Shown: piece after piece, positions 1-9,544 of the stretch
How the letters are laid out: each line of letters starts with the position of its first letter
Position numbering within the stretch: position 1 is the first letter of the stretch
Made by a program: the position numbers and the translations under genes
The notes under the pieces: model-generated
What the model was told of the DNA's origin: nothing
Database searches by the model: none
Seen by the model: the letters and a program-made list of their open reading frames with translations, nothing else
DNA from: an uncultured bacterium
GTDB lineage: Bacteria; Krumholzibacteriota; Krumholzibacteriia; LZORAL124-64-63
Length of the DNA stretch: 64,000 nucleotides
Reading direction: 5' to 3'
Assembly: GCA_937864225.1 (NCBI GenBank)
Contig: CALMJK010000018.1
Location: 1 to 64,000, forward strand

Positions 1-729
1 CGACACGAACGCGACCAGCCCCCGCACGACGAGCAGCGCGGAAACGAACGACACCGTGAAGCCGACCGCGAAGAACGGCGCGTCTGCCGCCGTGATCGCG
101 TCGCGCACGCCGGCGAGCTTCACGAGCGCGGCGCCGCACATCGCGGGAATCGCCATAAAGAACGAGAACTCCGTGGCCGTCGGTCGCGACAGGCCCAGCG
201 CCATCCCTCCCATGATCGTTGCCCCCGAGCGGGACACGCCCGGGAACAGGATCGACAGCACCTGGATCGCGCCGATACCCCATGCCTTGCGCGCGGGGAT
301 GTCGTCGACGCGCTCCACGCCGGATCGCGGCCGCCAACGCTCCACGGCCAGGATCGCCACGCCCCCGAGCACGAGCGCCAGCGCGACCGGCAGCGGCCGG
401 AAGAAGTGCGCCTCGATCCAATCCGTGGTCGGCAGGCCGATGGCGACGGCGGGAATCGTCGCGACGACGAGATTGAGAAGAAAGCGGCGGGCCGGCGCCT
501 CCCGGCGCCAGCCGCCCAGCACGGACAGGATCTTGCGCCGGTAGAGCCAGACCACCGCCAAGATCGCGCCCAGTTGGATGAAGATGGAGAAGGCGTTGAC
601 CTTGCGGCCCTCCAGGCCCAGCCACGTCTGCGTCAAGATCAGGTGTCCGGTGGAGGAGACCGGGATGAATTCGGTCACGCCCTCAACCAGTCCGAGGACG
701 GCGGCCTTCAGCAGCAGGATGAGATCCAT
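1..729 (-). CDS. uppP: Undecaprenyl-diphosphatase UppP (C-terminus cut by window edge)
   Basis: Reverse-strand translation from 729: MDLILLLKAAVLGLVEGVTEFIPVSSTGHLIL...; EGVTEFIPVSSTGH and later PVSRSGATI are UppP/BacA signatures. Confidence 0.93.
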   Translation of the reverse strand, partial: MDLILLLKAAVLGLVEGVTEFIPVSSTGHLILTQTWLGLEGRKVNAFSIFIQLGAILAVVWLYRRKILSVLGGWRREAPARRFLLNLVVATIPAVAIGLPTTDWIEAHFFRPLPVALALVLGGVAILAVERWRPRSGVERVDDIPARKAWGIGAIQVLSILFPGVSRSGATIMGGMALGLSRPTATEFSFFMAIPAMCGAALVKLAGVRDAITAADAPFFAVGFTVSFVSALLVVRGLVAFVS

Positions 730-814
730 ACGGTCGACCGTTCCGCGCTGGAGAGAGCGCGCATGCTAGCAAGGCCTGGTCGGCGGCACAAGACCGGCGC
801 GACCGCGCCCCGCG

Positions 815-1354
815 TCAACGCCCGCGACCGCCGGCGGCGCCGGCGTCCGCGCGCAAAAGATCGAAGTACGCGTCCCTCACCAGGCTTTCGGGAACGACCC
901 CCAGACAGCGCATGAGGTCCCGCGCGATCGACGCGCCCGCGTCCGCCGACTGGCCATCGCGCAGCACGACCTCCAGTTCCAGGAAATCGCCGAGCCCCTC
1001 CACGCTGTCCAGGTGCACGCGCGTCTGTCCCACCAGAAAGAGCCGCCTCACCTTGCGCACGACCCCCAGTTCCCCCAGCGTGGCGGCCAGGATGCTGCGC
1101 AGAGCCGCCGGAGCGCTGGTCGGCGCCACGGTGTAGCGGGACGGGCGCGGCCCGGCCGCGGCCTCGCGCTCGTAGTGGATCAGCTCCGCGCGCCCGTCGC
1201 GCAGCATGCGCAGCTTGAGCCTCCCGTCGGGGCACGCGAAGAAAACGTCCTCCTGGACGAGGATTTCCGGGCCTCGCGGCCGCAAGGCGAGCAGCGCGCG
1301 CTCCAGCGCCGCCGGATCCGCGACGCGGGCCTTGATTTCGACGTTAGTCGGCAT
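815..1354 (-). CDS. CYTH-domain protein (class IV adenylate cyclase / triphosphatase-like)
   Basis: MPTNVEIKARVADPAALERAL... with basic/acidic CYTH pattern (LHLDSVEGLGDFLELEVV). Confidence 0.8.
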   Translation of the reverse strand: MPTNVEIKARVADPAALERALLALRPRGPEILVQEDVFFACPDGRLKLRMLRDGRAELIHYEREAAAGPRPSRYTVAPTSAPAALRSILAATLGELGVVRKVRRLFLVGQTRVHLDSVEGLGDFLELEVVLRDGQSADAGASIARDLMRCLGVVPESLVRDAYFDLLRADAGAAGGRGR

Positions 1355-1552
1355 GGCTGGGCGACCTCCGGGCGCGTGGGGCGCACCGGGGGCGAGCATA
1401 GCGCCCGTGGGCCCGCCGCCGCACCCCGATTTTGAAGCCGACGGCGGCGCGTCGTTTTCCCGCTTCCCCGCGTGGCCGGCCGTCGGGCATTGTACCGGAA
1501 GCCGAGCGGGACGGACGGCCGCCCCCCGGCCCGCGCCGCGCGGGAGCGAACC

Positions 1553-3604
1553 ATGCCCGTCCTCACCACAGCTTGTCCCCGCAATTGCTACAGCACGTGC
1601 GGCATGCGCGTCGTGGTGGAGAACGGCCGGCTGCGCGCGCTCGCGGCGCACCCCGGCAACCGCGCGACTGGCCACGGCCTCTGTCTCAAGGGGCTTTCCT
1701 ACATCGAGCGCGTGTACGATCCCGCGCGCCTGCTTCATCCGCTGATCCGCGCCGCGGGCGGCGACCTGCGCCGCGCTACGTGGGACGAAGCCCTGGACCT
1801 GATCGCGGGCCGGCTCGTCGCGGCGCGCGCCGCCCATGGCCCGCGCACCGTGGCCTACGTCACGGGCAGCGGCACGAAGGGCCTGCTCAACAGCTGCGGC
1901 GGCGCCTTCTGGCGCCTTTTCGGCGGCTGCACCACGACTTACGGCGATCTATGCTGGCCCGCCGGGCTCGAGGCCACGCGCCTGACGCTGGGCGAGAACG
2001 CGCACAACGCGCCGTGGGACCTGGTCAACGCCCGGCTGATCGTGCTCTGGGGCAAGAACCCCGCCGAAACCAACATCCATCAGATGGACTTCGTCCGGCA
2101 GGCGCAGGCGGCCGGCGCCAGGCTGATCGTGATCGATCCGCGGCGCACCGAGTCCGCCGAGGGGGCCGACCTGCTCGTCCAACTCGCCCCCGGCACCGAC
2201 GGCGCGCTCGCCTTGGGGATCGCCAACGTGCTCGTGGCGCGCGGGCTCGTGGACCGGGAATTCACGCGCGATCACGTGCACGGGTACGAGGAGTTCGCGG
2301 CCATGCTGCGCCGGTGGCCGCCGGAGCGCGCGGCGGCCGTCGCGGATGTGCCCGTGGCGACGATCGCGCACTTGGCCGAGGAACTCGGCGGCCGCCGTCC
2401 CGCCACGATCTGCGCCGGCTTCGGGATGCAGCGGTTCACGAATTCCGGCCAGACCATGCGCGCGATCATCGCCCTGCTGGCGTTGACCGGGAACATCGGC
2501 CGCCCTGGCGCGGGCTGGGTCTACGCCAACCTGCAGACGCATCTCTGGAGCCACCCGAAGGATCCGCTGGGCTTCTTCCCGCCCGCGACCCCGGACGGCG
2601 TCACGCGCGCGACCCTGTCGATCGCCCGTTTGGGCCACGATCTGCCGGCCCAGCGCGATCCGCCGGTGACCGTCGCGTGGATCGAGCGCGGCAATCCGCT
2701 GCCCCAGTGCCCCGACGCGCCCTCGGTCCGCGCCGCCTTGCGCGCGCTCGATTTTCGCGTCGTGATCGACCAGTTCCTGACCGACACGGCGCGCGAGGCC
2801 GATGTCGTGCTGCCGGCCAAGACCATGTTCGAGCAGACCGACATTCTCAACGCCTACTGGCACCCCTACATCCAGTTGAAGCAGAAGGTCATCGAGCCGC
2901 CGGGCGAGGTGAAGCCCGAGTCCGAGGTCTACCGCCTGCTGGCGGGCCGCCTGGGCCTGCCGCCCGCGGAAACGTCCCTGGCGCTGCCCGGCCCCGCCGA
3001 CGCCGACGTCGAGGCGTGGCTGGCGCGAAAGCTGGCCCCGTTCCCCGCCCTCACGCTGGAAAGGTTGCGAGAAGGGCCGGTGCTGTCGCCCGAGTTCCGC
3101 GAGATCGCCTTCGACGATCTGCGCTTCCCGACTCCCTCGGGGCGGATCGAGCTGTTGTCCGCGCAGGCCGCTCGCCGCTGGCGGGTCGCGCCGCTGCCGG
3201 ATTGGACCGAGCCCGTGGAATGGTCCCGTCGGGCCGACCGCGATCCGCGCTTCCCCTATCACCTGCTCACGCCGAACACGAAGGATCGGATCCACTCGCA
3301 GTTCGGCAACCTGCCGTCGGTGCGCGCGCTCGCCCCGGCGCCGCTGGCGCGCCTGCACCCGGGCGACGCGGCCCGGCTGGGCCTGGCCGAAGGGGACCAG
3401 GTCCGCGTCTTCAACGACCGCGGCGCGATCGAGGTCGCGGTCCGCCTGGACGGCGGCCTGCGCCCCGGCTGCGTCTGCGTGACGAACGGCTATTGGCTCG
3501 CCGAAGGCGGCGCGGTCAATCTGCTCACGGCAGCGCGCGAGACGGACCTCGCGCACGGAGCCGCCTTCCACGACGTCGCCGTCGGCCTGGAAAGGGCGAC
3601 ATGA
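1553..3604 (+). CDS. Molybdopterin-dependent oxidoreductase (DMSO reductase superfamily), catalytic subunit
   Basis: MPVLTTACPRNCYSTCGMRV...GLCLKG 4Fe-4S ligand motif; WGKNPAETN; GNIGRPGAG; C-terminal molybdopterin dinucleotide-binding region. Confidence 0.9.
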   Translation: MPVLTTACPRNCYSTCGMRVVVENGRLRALAAHPGNRATGHGLCLKGLSYIERVYDPARLLHPLIRAAGGDLRRATWDEALDLIAGRLVAARAAHGPRTVAYVTGSGTKGLLNSCGGAFWRLFGGCTTTYGDLCWPAGLEATRLTLGENAHNAPWDLVNARLIVLWGKNPAETNIHQMDFVRQAQAAGARLIVIDPRRTESAEGADLLVQLAPGTDGALALGIANVLVARGLVDREFTRDHVHGYEEFAAMLRRWPPERAAAVADVPVATIAHLAEELGGRRPATICAGFGMQRFTNSGQTMRAIIALLALTGNIGRPGAGWVYANLQTHLWSHPKDPLGFFPPATPDGVTRATLSIARLGHDLPAQRDPPVTVAWIERGNPLPQCPDAPSVRAALRALDFRVVIDQFLTDTAREADVVLPAKTMFEQTDILNAYWHPYIQLKQKVIEPPGEVKPESEVYRLLAGRLGLPPAETSLALPGPADADVEAWLARKLAPFPALTLERLREGPVLSPEFREIAFDDLRFPTPSGRIELLSAQAARRWRVAPLPDWTEPVEWSRRADRDPRFPYHLLTPNTKDRIHSQFGNLPSVRALAPAPLARLHPGDAARLGLAEGDQVRVFNDRGAIEVAVRLDGGLRPGCVCVTNGYWLAEGGAVNLLTAARETDLAHGAAFHDVAVGLERAT

Positions 3605-4941
3605 GCCGCGCGGTCTTCCTGCTCGACCTCGATCGCTGCACCGGGTGCGGTGCGTGCGCCCTCGCCTGCCGCCTGGAAAACGACCGGCCGGCCGGCACAA
3701 GCTTCCGCCACGTGACGACGTTCAACCCGTCGCGCTCGCCGCTCGCGCCCGTCCTGCACCTTTCGCTCGCCTGCAACCACTGCGAAAAGCCGGCCTGCCT
3801 GGCGGCCTGTCCGGCCGGGGCCTACGCGCGCGACCCGCTCACGGGTGCCGTCGTGCTGAGGTCGGAGCGCTGCTTGGGCTGCACCTACTGCGCCTGGGTC
3901 TGCCCGTACGAGGCGCCCGACTACGATGCCCAGGCGGGCCTGATGACCAAGTGCACCTTCTGCCAGCCGCGCCTGGAGCGGGGTGAGGAGCCAGCCTGCA
4001 CGCAGGCGTGTCCCGTCGACGCCCTCAACTTCGGCTGGCGCGACGCCGTGGCCTGCCCGCCCGCGCGAGCGCCGGGCCTGCCGGAGGTCGGTCTGCGCCC
4101 GGCGCTCGTGATCGCGCCGCTGCGCTTGCGCCGCGCGGCCCCGCCGGGGCTGCCCCTGGGGTGCGCGCCGCCAGCGTCCCCCCGCCGGACGACCTGGCAG
4201 GGTCTGCGCACGGAGTGGCCGCTGGCGGTCTTCTCGTGCTTCGCGACCGGCCTGGTGGCCTGGTTCGCTTCCGGCGTGCTGGGCGGCTCCGCACCGCGTC
4301 CGTTGCCCTTCCTGCTCCTGGCGGCGCTGGGGGCGGGGGTGAGCGTCCTGCACCTGGGCCGACCCTGGCGACTGTGGCGCGCGGCGGCGAACCTGCGCGC
4401 GTCGTGGGTGAGCCGCGAGGTCGTCCTGCTCGCCGCGTTCTACGTCACCGCGGGCGCGTCCTTGGCGGGGGCGCCGGCGGCCCCCGCGCTTGCGTGGACC
4501 GGCTTCGCGCTCGGGTGGGCGGCGCTCGCCGCGATGGACATGGTGTACAGGGTGCCCGGCCAGGCCGTGCGCGCGGTGCCGCACAGCGCCATGGGCACGC
4601 TCACCGCGATCTGGCTCACGGCGCTGCTGGTGGGCGATCCGGCCGTGGCGACCGCGGCGGGCGCGGTCAAGCTCGCGCTCTGGTTGAGGCGCGGCCAGGC
4701 CGCGCGCCGCGCCCTGCGCCGCCGCGGCGCGTCCTTGGGCGCCGCGCGCGTGCTGTTGGGGCTCGTTCTGCCGGCCGTGGTCTGGGCGGCCACGGGTGCC
4801 CCGCCGGGGTGGCCGCTTTTGGCGCTGGTGCTGGCGGGCGAGGCGCTCGACCGCGCGGAATTCTACGCCGAGCTGGCCTTCCTCACGCCACGGAGGCAGG
4901 CTTCTCGCGATCTGACCGCGCAACCATTTACTGCATCATGA
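3601..4941 (+). CDS. Fused 4Fe-4S ferredoxin (DmsB-like) and DmsC-like membrane anchor subunit
   Basis: ATGA overlap with catalytic subunit; Cys motifs CTGCGACALAC, CNHCEKPACLAACP, CLGCTYCAWVCP, CTFCQ...CTQACP followed by multi-helix hydrophobic domain. Confidence 0.85.
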   Translation: MSRAVFLLDLDRCTGCGACALACRLENDRPAGTSFRHVTTFNPSRSPLAPVLHLSLACNHCEKPACLAACPAGAYARDPLTGAVVLRSERCLGCTYCAWVCPYEAPDYDAQAGLMTKCTFCQPRLERGEEPACTQACPVDALNFGWRDAVACPPARAPGLPEVGLRPALVIAPLRLRRAAPPGLPLGCAPPASPRRTTWQGLRTEWPLAVFSCFATGLVAWFASGVLGGSAPRPLPFLLLAALGAGVSVLHLGRPWRLWRAAANLRASWVSREVVLLAAFYVTAGASLAGAPAAPALAWTGFALGWAALAAMDMVYRVPGQAVRAVPHSAMGTLTAIWLTALLVGDPAVATAAGAVKLALWLRRGQAARRALRRRGASLGAARVLLGLVLPAVVWAATGAPPGWPLLALVLAGEALDRAEFYAELAFLTPRRQASRDLTAQPFTAS

Positions 4942-5010
4942 ATTAGACGCTAATTACCAAATGTCGTAATACATGAAATATCGTTGACTTCACTACGAAT
5001 TAATGTAATT
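4941..5010. promoter_or_regulatory. AT-rich regulatory gap with paired palindromes
   Basis: AATTAGacgCTAATT (4941-4955) and AATTAatgTAATT (4998-5010) between the molybdoenzyme genes and the regulator gene. Confidence 0.5.
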
Positions 5011-5018
5011 CTAAGGAC

Positions 5019-6593
5019 ATGGATGTCGGCGCTCTTCCCGCCCTGACCCTGACCATGGCCCAGGCGCGGGCCGTGGTCCCCGCGCTGCACTCTCTCGTCG
5101 CGGGGCTGGCCGCCTGCCCCCGCGTGGCGCTCGCCCGCGTCTGGCTGACCGGCCCCGGAGACCGCTGCGGGATCTGTCACCTGGCCGCCGAGTGTCCGGA
5201 TCGCTCCCTTTGTCTGCATCTGGTGGCCAGCGCGGGCAACCCGACCGATCCGGCCGTGGATTGCAACCGGATCGACGGCGCGTTGCAGCGGGTGCCGCTG
5301 GGAGTGCGCGCCGTGGGCCGCGTCGGGCAGACGGGCGCGCCGCTGGTCGTGACCGACCTGCCGGAACGGGGGCACGGGGTGGCCGACCGCGCGTGGCTGG
5401 AGCAGGAGCACGTGCGCGCCTTCGCCGCCGAGCCGTTGATCTGCCGGAGCGAGACGCTCGGGGTGCTCGCCCTCTACGACCGGGACGAATTGGGCGACGA
5501 TCACCTGGCGGGGCTGCGCGCCTTCGCGGGCCACGCCGCGGTCAGCCTGGCCAACGCCCGCGTTTTCGAGCAGGCCGAACTCGCCCGGCGGCGGCTCGAG
5601 GACGAGAACGCCAATCTCCGGGCAGAGCTGCGCGACGCCGCCGGCCCCTGCGAGCTGGTGGGGCGCAGCCCCGCCCACCGCAAGCTCCTGCAACAGGTGG
5701 AGTTGACGGCAGCCACCGGCGCCGCCGTCCTGATCGCGGGAGAAGTCGGCGCCGGCAAGGCCCTCCTCGCGCGGGCGATCCACGAGGCCGGGCCACGCCG
5801 TCGACACGCCCTGATCCGGATCCCCTGCGGCGCCGCTCTCCCAGGCGAGCCGCTCGGACGCCTGCCGCTGGCGGATGGGGGGACCGTGTGCCTCGACGAG
5901 GTGGGTAAAGCGCCGCCGGCCTTGCAGGAACAGCTCCTGCGCCTGCTGCAGGACGGGGCGTACGGTCCGGCGGGCGAGACGCGGACCCGACGCGTGGACG
6001 TCCGGGTGATCGCGACCACCACCCTGGACCTGCGCCGCGAGGTGACTGAGGGCCGGTTCCGCGAGGACCTCTACTGCCGTCTCAGCGTCTTCCCGCTCGA
6101 CGTGCCGCCGCTGCGGGAGCGCCTTGACGACGTGCCGTTGCTGGCGGCCCACTTCGCCCGCTTGGCCGCCCGCCTGGGTCCCGGCCCGCCCCCGCGCCTG
6201 GCCAGCGCGGAACTTGAGCGGCTGCGGGCCTACGACTGGCCGGGCAACGTGCGCGAACTGCGCGCCGTGGTCGAGCGAGCCGTGCTTCTCGCCCAGGGAG
6301 GGGTCGTGACGTTCGGGCCGTTGCGCGCGGGTCGGCGGCGCCGGCCGCCTTTGGCGAACGACGCCGCGGCACCGCCCAGCGCGGCCGCGGCCGCCCCCCT
6401 CACGCGCGATGAACTGCGGCGCCTCGAGCGGCAGAACATCGCGGCCGCCTTGGCTCGGTCGGGCGGCAAGGTCTTCGGACCGGGCGGGGCCGCGCAGCTG
6501 CTGGGCATGAAGCCCACGACCCTCGCATCGCGCATCAGGGCGCTGAACGTGGAGAAACCCCCGCGCGCCGCGGGGACGCGCCGGAGCGCGTAG
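5019..6593 (+). CDS. GAF / AAA+ (sigma54-activator type) / Fis-HTH regulator lacking GAFTGA loop
   Basis: GAF domain; Walker A GEVGAGKALLARAIH; Walker B GGTVCLDEVG; RFREDLYCRL; YDWPGNVRELRAVVERAV; C-terminal Fis-type HTH. Confidence 0.88.
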   Translation: MDVGALPALTLTMAQARAVVPALHSLVAGLAACPRVALARVWLTGPGDRCGICHLAAECPDRSLCLHLVASAGNPTDPAVDCNRIDGALQRVPLGVRAVGRVGQTGAPLVVTDLPERGHGVADRAWLEQEHVRAFAAEPLICRSETLGVLALYDRDELGDDHLAGLRAFAGHAAVSLANARVFEQAELARRRLEDENANLRAELRDAAGPCELVGRSPAHRKLLQQVELTAATGAAVLIAGEVGAGKALLARAIHEAGPRRRHALIRIPCGAALPGEPLGRLPLADGGTVCLDEVGKAPPALQEQLLRLLQDGAYGPAGETRTRRVDVRVIATTTLDLRREVTEGRFREDLYCRLSVFPLDVPPLRERLDDVPLLAAHFARLAARLGPGPPPRLASAELERLRAYDWPGNVRELRAVVERAVLLAQGGVVTFGPLRAGRRRRPPLANDAAAPPSAAAAAPLTRDELRRLERQNIAAALARSGGKVFGPGGAAQLLGMKPTTLASRIRALNVEKPPRAAGTRRSA

Positions 6594-6614
6594 GGCGAAC
6601 TCCTTACTCCGACG

Positions 6615-9344
6615 TCAGGGCGCCAGCAGCCTTCCTTCCGCGTCCACCGCGATCGGCTCAGGGAAACCCGCCGCCCGCAATTGCGGCAGGATCGTCTCCC
6701 GATCGCCCACGAGCACCACCAACAGGCCGTTCCATTCGTGGATGCCGCTGCGGGCGTACGCGTTGGCGCGCGCGACGTCCACGCCCTCGACGGCATCGAT
6801 CTCGCCCTGCAGCGAATCGATCGGTCGCCCCTGGATCGCGTAGGCGGTCAGGCTCCGCGCCAGACCCGCGGCTGTCTCCGTCACCTCGATCAGATTGCGG
6901 CGCGACGCGAGCACCGCCTTGCTAGCCTCCGCGTCCGTGACGTTGCCCGTCGCCAGGCCTTCGAATTCGCGCCTGAACTCGTCCAGCGCGGCGCCGGTGA
7001 CGGCCGTCTGCACCGAGGACGAGGCTCCCAGCGTGTGCAGCGATCCCTCCTGCTCGATGGCGCAGCCGGCTCCGTAGGTGTAGCCGTGCTTCTCGCGCAG
7101 GTTCTGATTCAAGCGGCTGGTGAAGGTTCCTCCCAGCAGCGTGGTCACGCAGAGGCGGTCGGCGCGCTCGGCCGCGTCCGGGGCGTTCAACGCGCGCGTC
7201 ACGCGGATGACGGTTTGAGGCGCGCCCGGCCGATCCACGAGCGCGATGTTGCCGGGCGCCACGGAACCTGCCGACGGCGGCTCTGTGGCGTCCGACGCCG
7301 CGTCTGACGCCGCCCGTCCGCCCTTGCCCTTCCATTTGCCGAAGCGTTGCGCCAGGGACTCCTCCAACTGCGCGCGCGTGACGTCGCCCACGAAGACCAG
7401 GCGCGCGCGCGCGGGGTCGAGCAACAGAGGCGCGGCGGCGCGCACGTCATCCAGAGTCAGGGCGCCGACCGTGGTGGACCAACCCTCGAGAGGCCGACCG
7501 CGCCAATCCTCGCGCCCGTGCAGCAGGGCGGCGGCAGCCAAGCGGGAGACAGCGCGGGGCTCCTCGGCGCGGGCCTCGAGCCGCGCCAACAGCAGCTTGC
7601 GCTCGCGGTCGAAGTCGGCGGACGCGAGATTGGGACGCAGGACGGCGTCGGCCAGCAGGTCGAGCGTCGCGTCCAAGCGCGGGGCGAGACCCTGCAGCGA
7701 AACCGTCAGCGCCTCGCGGCCGGCGCGCGCCTCGATCGAGGCGCCGAGCGCCTCCACGGCCGCGGCGTACCCGGCGGCGTCGCGGCCGGCGGCGCCCGCC
7801 GTGAGCATCTCGGCGGTCAGGGCGGCCAAGCCGGCCTTCTGCGCCGGAAGCAGGCGGTCGCCTCCCGTCGCGACGAGACTGCCCGCGATGAGACCGCAGC
7901 CCGGCCGCGGGGCGAAGTCCACCTGCAGGCCGTTGCTCAGCCGGAAGCTCTCGATTGCCGGCGCGCTGAACGGGCGCGGCTCATAAAGCGACGGGCGCTG
8001 GTCGAGATCGGCGCCCGCCACGTCGGCGCCCTTTGGCAGCACGTGCAGGTCCGCGCGCCCGGCGCCCAGCGACGCGCGCGCCGCGTCGCGCACGGCGGCG
8101 GGCGTGAGCGTCGCGTAGCGGGCCAGATCCCACTCGAAGGCATCGGCCTGGCCCAGTGCGTGGCGGTAGTCGGTCAGGGAGACGGCGCGACCCAGCATGC
8201 TCTCGGCGCGGCGCCGGAAACCGGCCTCGAACACGGCCTGCAAGCGCCCCAGTTCGTCGGGCGCCGGGCCGTCGCGCTGCAGCTCGGCGATCGCGGCCAG
8301 CGTCTCGCGCTTGATCTCCTCGAGGTCGGCGCCCGGAGCGGCCACCACCTCGATCGTGAAGGCAGAGCCCAACTCGCGCGAGTCCTGATACGCGTCGACC
8401 TCGCGCGCGAGCTGGCGATCGATCTGCAGCCGGCGGTTCAGGCGCGCCGACGGGCTGCCGGCGAGCAGGCGGCCGACCAGCGTCAGCGCGGCGTCGCCCT
8501 CGGCGTAGAGAGCGGGGGAGTGCCAGGCCAAGATCAACTTGGGGGCGTCGACGTTGTCGGTGAGCAGGCGGCGCGTCTCGGCGTCCAGCTTGACGGGCGC
8601 GGCGCCGGGGCGCGGCGGCAGCGGGCTGGCCGGCACGGCGCCGAACGTCGTGGCGATCGTCTCTCTCGCGCGCGCCGCGTCGAAATCTCCCACGACGGCG
8701 AGGACGGCGTTGCCGGGCACGTACCACGTTGCGAAGAAGTCCTTCACGTCGCTCAGCGTGGCGGCCTCAAGGTCCGCGTGCTCGCCGATGACGGTGTGAC
8801 GATAGGGGTGCCCTTGCGGCCACAGCATCTCCGGCAGCGCCAGGTCGGCGACGCCGTAGGGGCGGTTCTCGTATCCCTGGCGCCGCTCATTGCGCACGAC
8901 GTTGCGCTGGAGATCCAATTTCTCCTGCGTCATGGCGTCGCCGAGCTGCTGCAGGCGGTCGGCGTCGAGCCACATCAGGGTCGGCAGGATCTCGACGGGA
9001 CCCCAGCTGTAGTACGTGGTGCGGTCCTCGGACGTGGAGGCGTTGTTCTCCCCGCCCTCTCCCTCCATGATCATGTCGAACTGGTTGCCGGGAACCCGGT
9101 GCGTGCCCATGAACATGAGGTGCTCGAACAGGTGCGCGAACCCGGTCCGTCCCGGGGCCTCGTCCTTCGACCCCACGGCGAAGCGTGTCGCGATGACCGC
9201 GGTCGGCAGGCGGTGGTCTTCCTGCAGCACGACCGTCAGGCCGTTGGGTAGCGTGTAGGTTTCGACGGGGGCTGGGCGCGCGACGGCGCCCGCGACCAGG
9301 ACGGCAAGCACGACGAGCGCCGGCGGGATCTGGCGACGGGACAC
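6615..9344 (-). CDS. M16 family zinc metallopeptidase (two-domain)
   Basis: HxxEH motif in GFAHLFEHLMFMGT; signal peptide VSRRQIPPALVVLAVLVAGAVA; GTG start at 9344 preceded by AAGGAGG. Confidence 0.9.
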   Translation of the reverse strand: MSRRQIPPALVVLAVLVAGAVARPAPVETYTLPNGLTVVLQEDHRLPTAVIATRFAVGSKDEAPGRTGFAHLFEHLMFMGTHRVPGNQFDMIMEGEGGENNASTSEDRTTYYSWGPVEILPTLMWLDADRLQQLGDAMTQEKLDLQRNVVRNERRQGYENRPYGVADLALPEMLWPQGHPYRHTVIGEHADLEAATLSDVKDFFATWYVPGNAVLAVVGDFDAARARETIATTFGAVPASPLPPRPGAAPVKLDAETRRLLTDNVDAPKLILAWHSPALYAEGDAALTLVGRLLAGSPSARLNRRLQIDRQLAREVDAYQDSRELGSAFTIEVVAAPGADLEEIKRETLAAIAELQRDGPAPDELGRLQAVFEAGFRRRAESMLGRAVSLTDYRHALGQADAFEWDLARYATLTPAAVRDAARASLGAGRADLHVLPKGADVAGADLDQRPSLYEPRPFSAPAIESFRLSNGLQVDFAPRPGCGLIAGSLVATGGDRLLPAQKAGLAALTAEMLTAGAAGRDAAGYAAAVEALGASIEARAGREALTVSLQGLAPRLDATLDLLADAVLRPNLASADFDRERKLLLARLEARAEEPRAVSRLAAAALLHGREDWRGRPLEGWSTTVGALTLDDVRAAAPLLLDPARARLVFVGDVTRAQLEESLAQRFGKWKGKGGRAASDAASDATEPPSAGSVAPGNIALVDRPGAPQTVIRVTRALNAPDAAERADRLCVTTLLGGTFTSRLNQNLREKHGYTYGAGCAIEQEGSLHTLGASSSVQTAVTGAALDEFRREFEGLATGNVTDAEASKAVLASRRNLIEVTETAAGLARSLTAYAIQGRPIDSLQGEIDAVEGVDVARANAYARSGIHEWNGLLVVLVGDRETILPQLRAAGFPEPIAVDAEGRLLAP

Positions 9345-9544
9345 GATGGCCTCCTTGTCTTGTGGAACGGACGCGGCTGGACCACCGGGCAGTATACACG
9401 ACAGGCGAGCGGCCGGCCCCGGGGGGAGTGGGGTCGGCCGCTTGCGCCGGAGTCGCACCGTGTCTTTATCTGATGCCGGTCCTTGTACCGCGGCGCGGGC
9501 GGCGGGTTCCGGTTTCTTGGCGGGCCCCGGCGCTGCTTGCGCTC

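Noticed and set aside
1432-4941. 1169-aa ORF overlapping the molybdoenzyme genes
   Set aside because: Only its C-terminal part (from 3601) is real; the N-terminal part is an out-of-frame Arg/Pro-rich shadow of the catalytic subunit.
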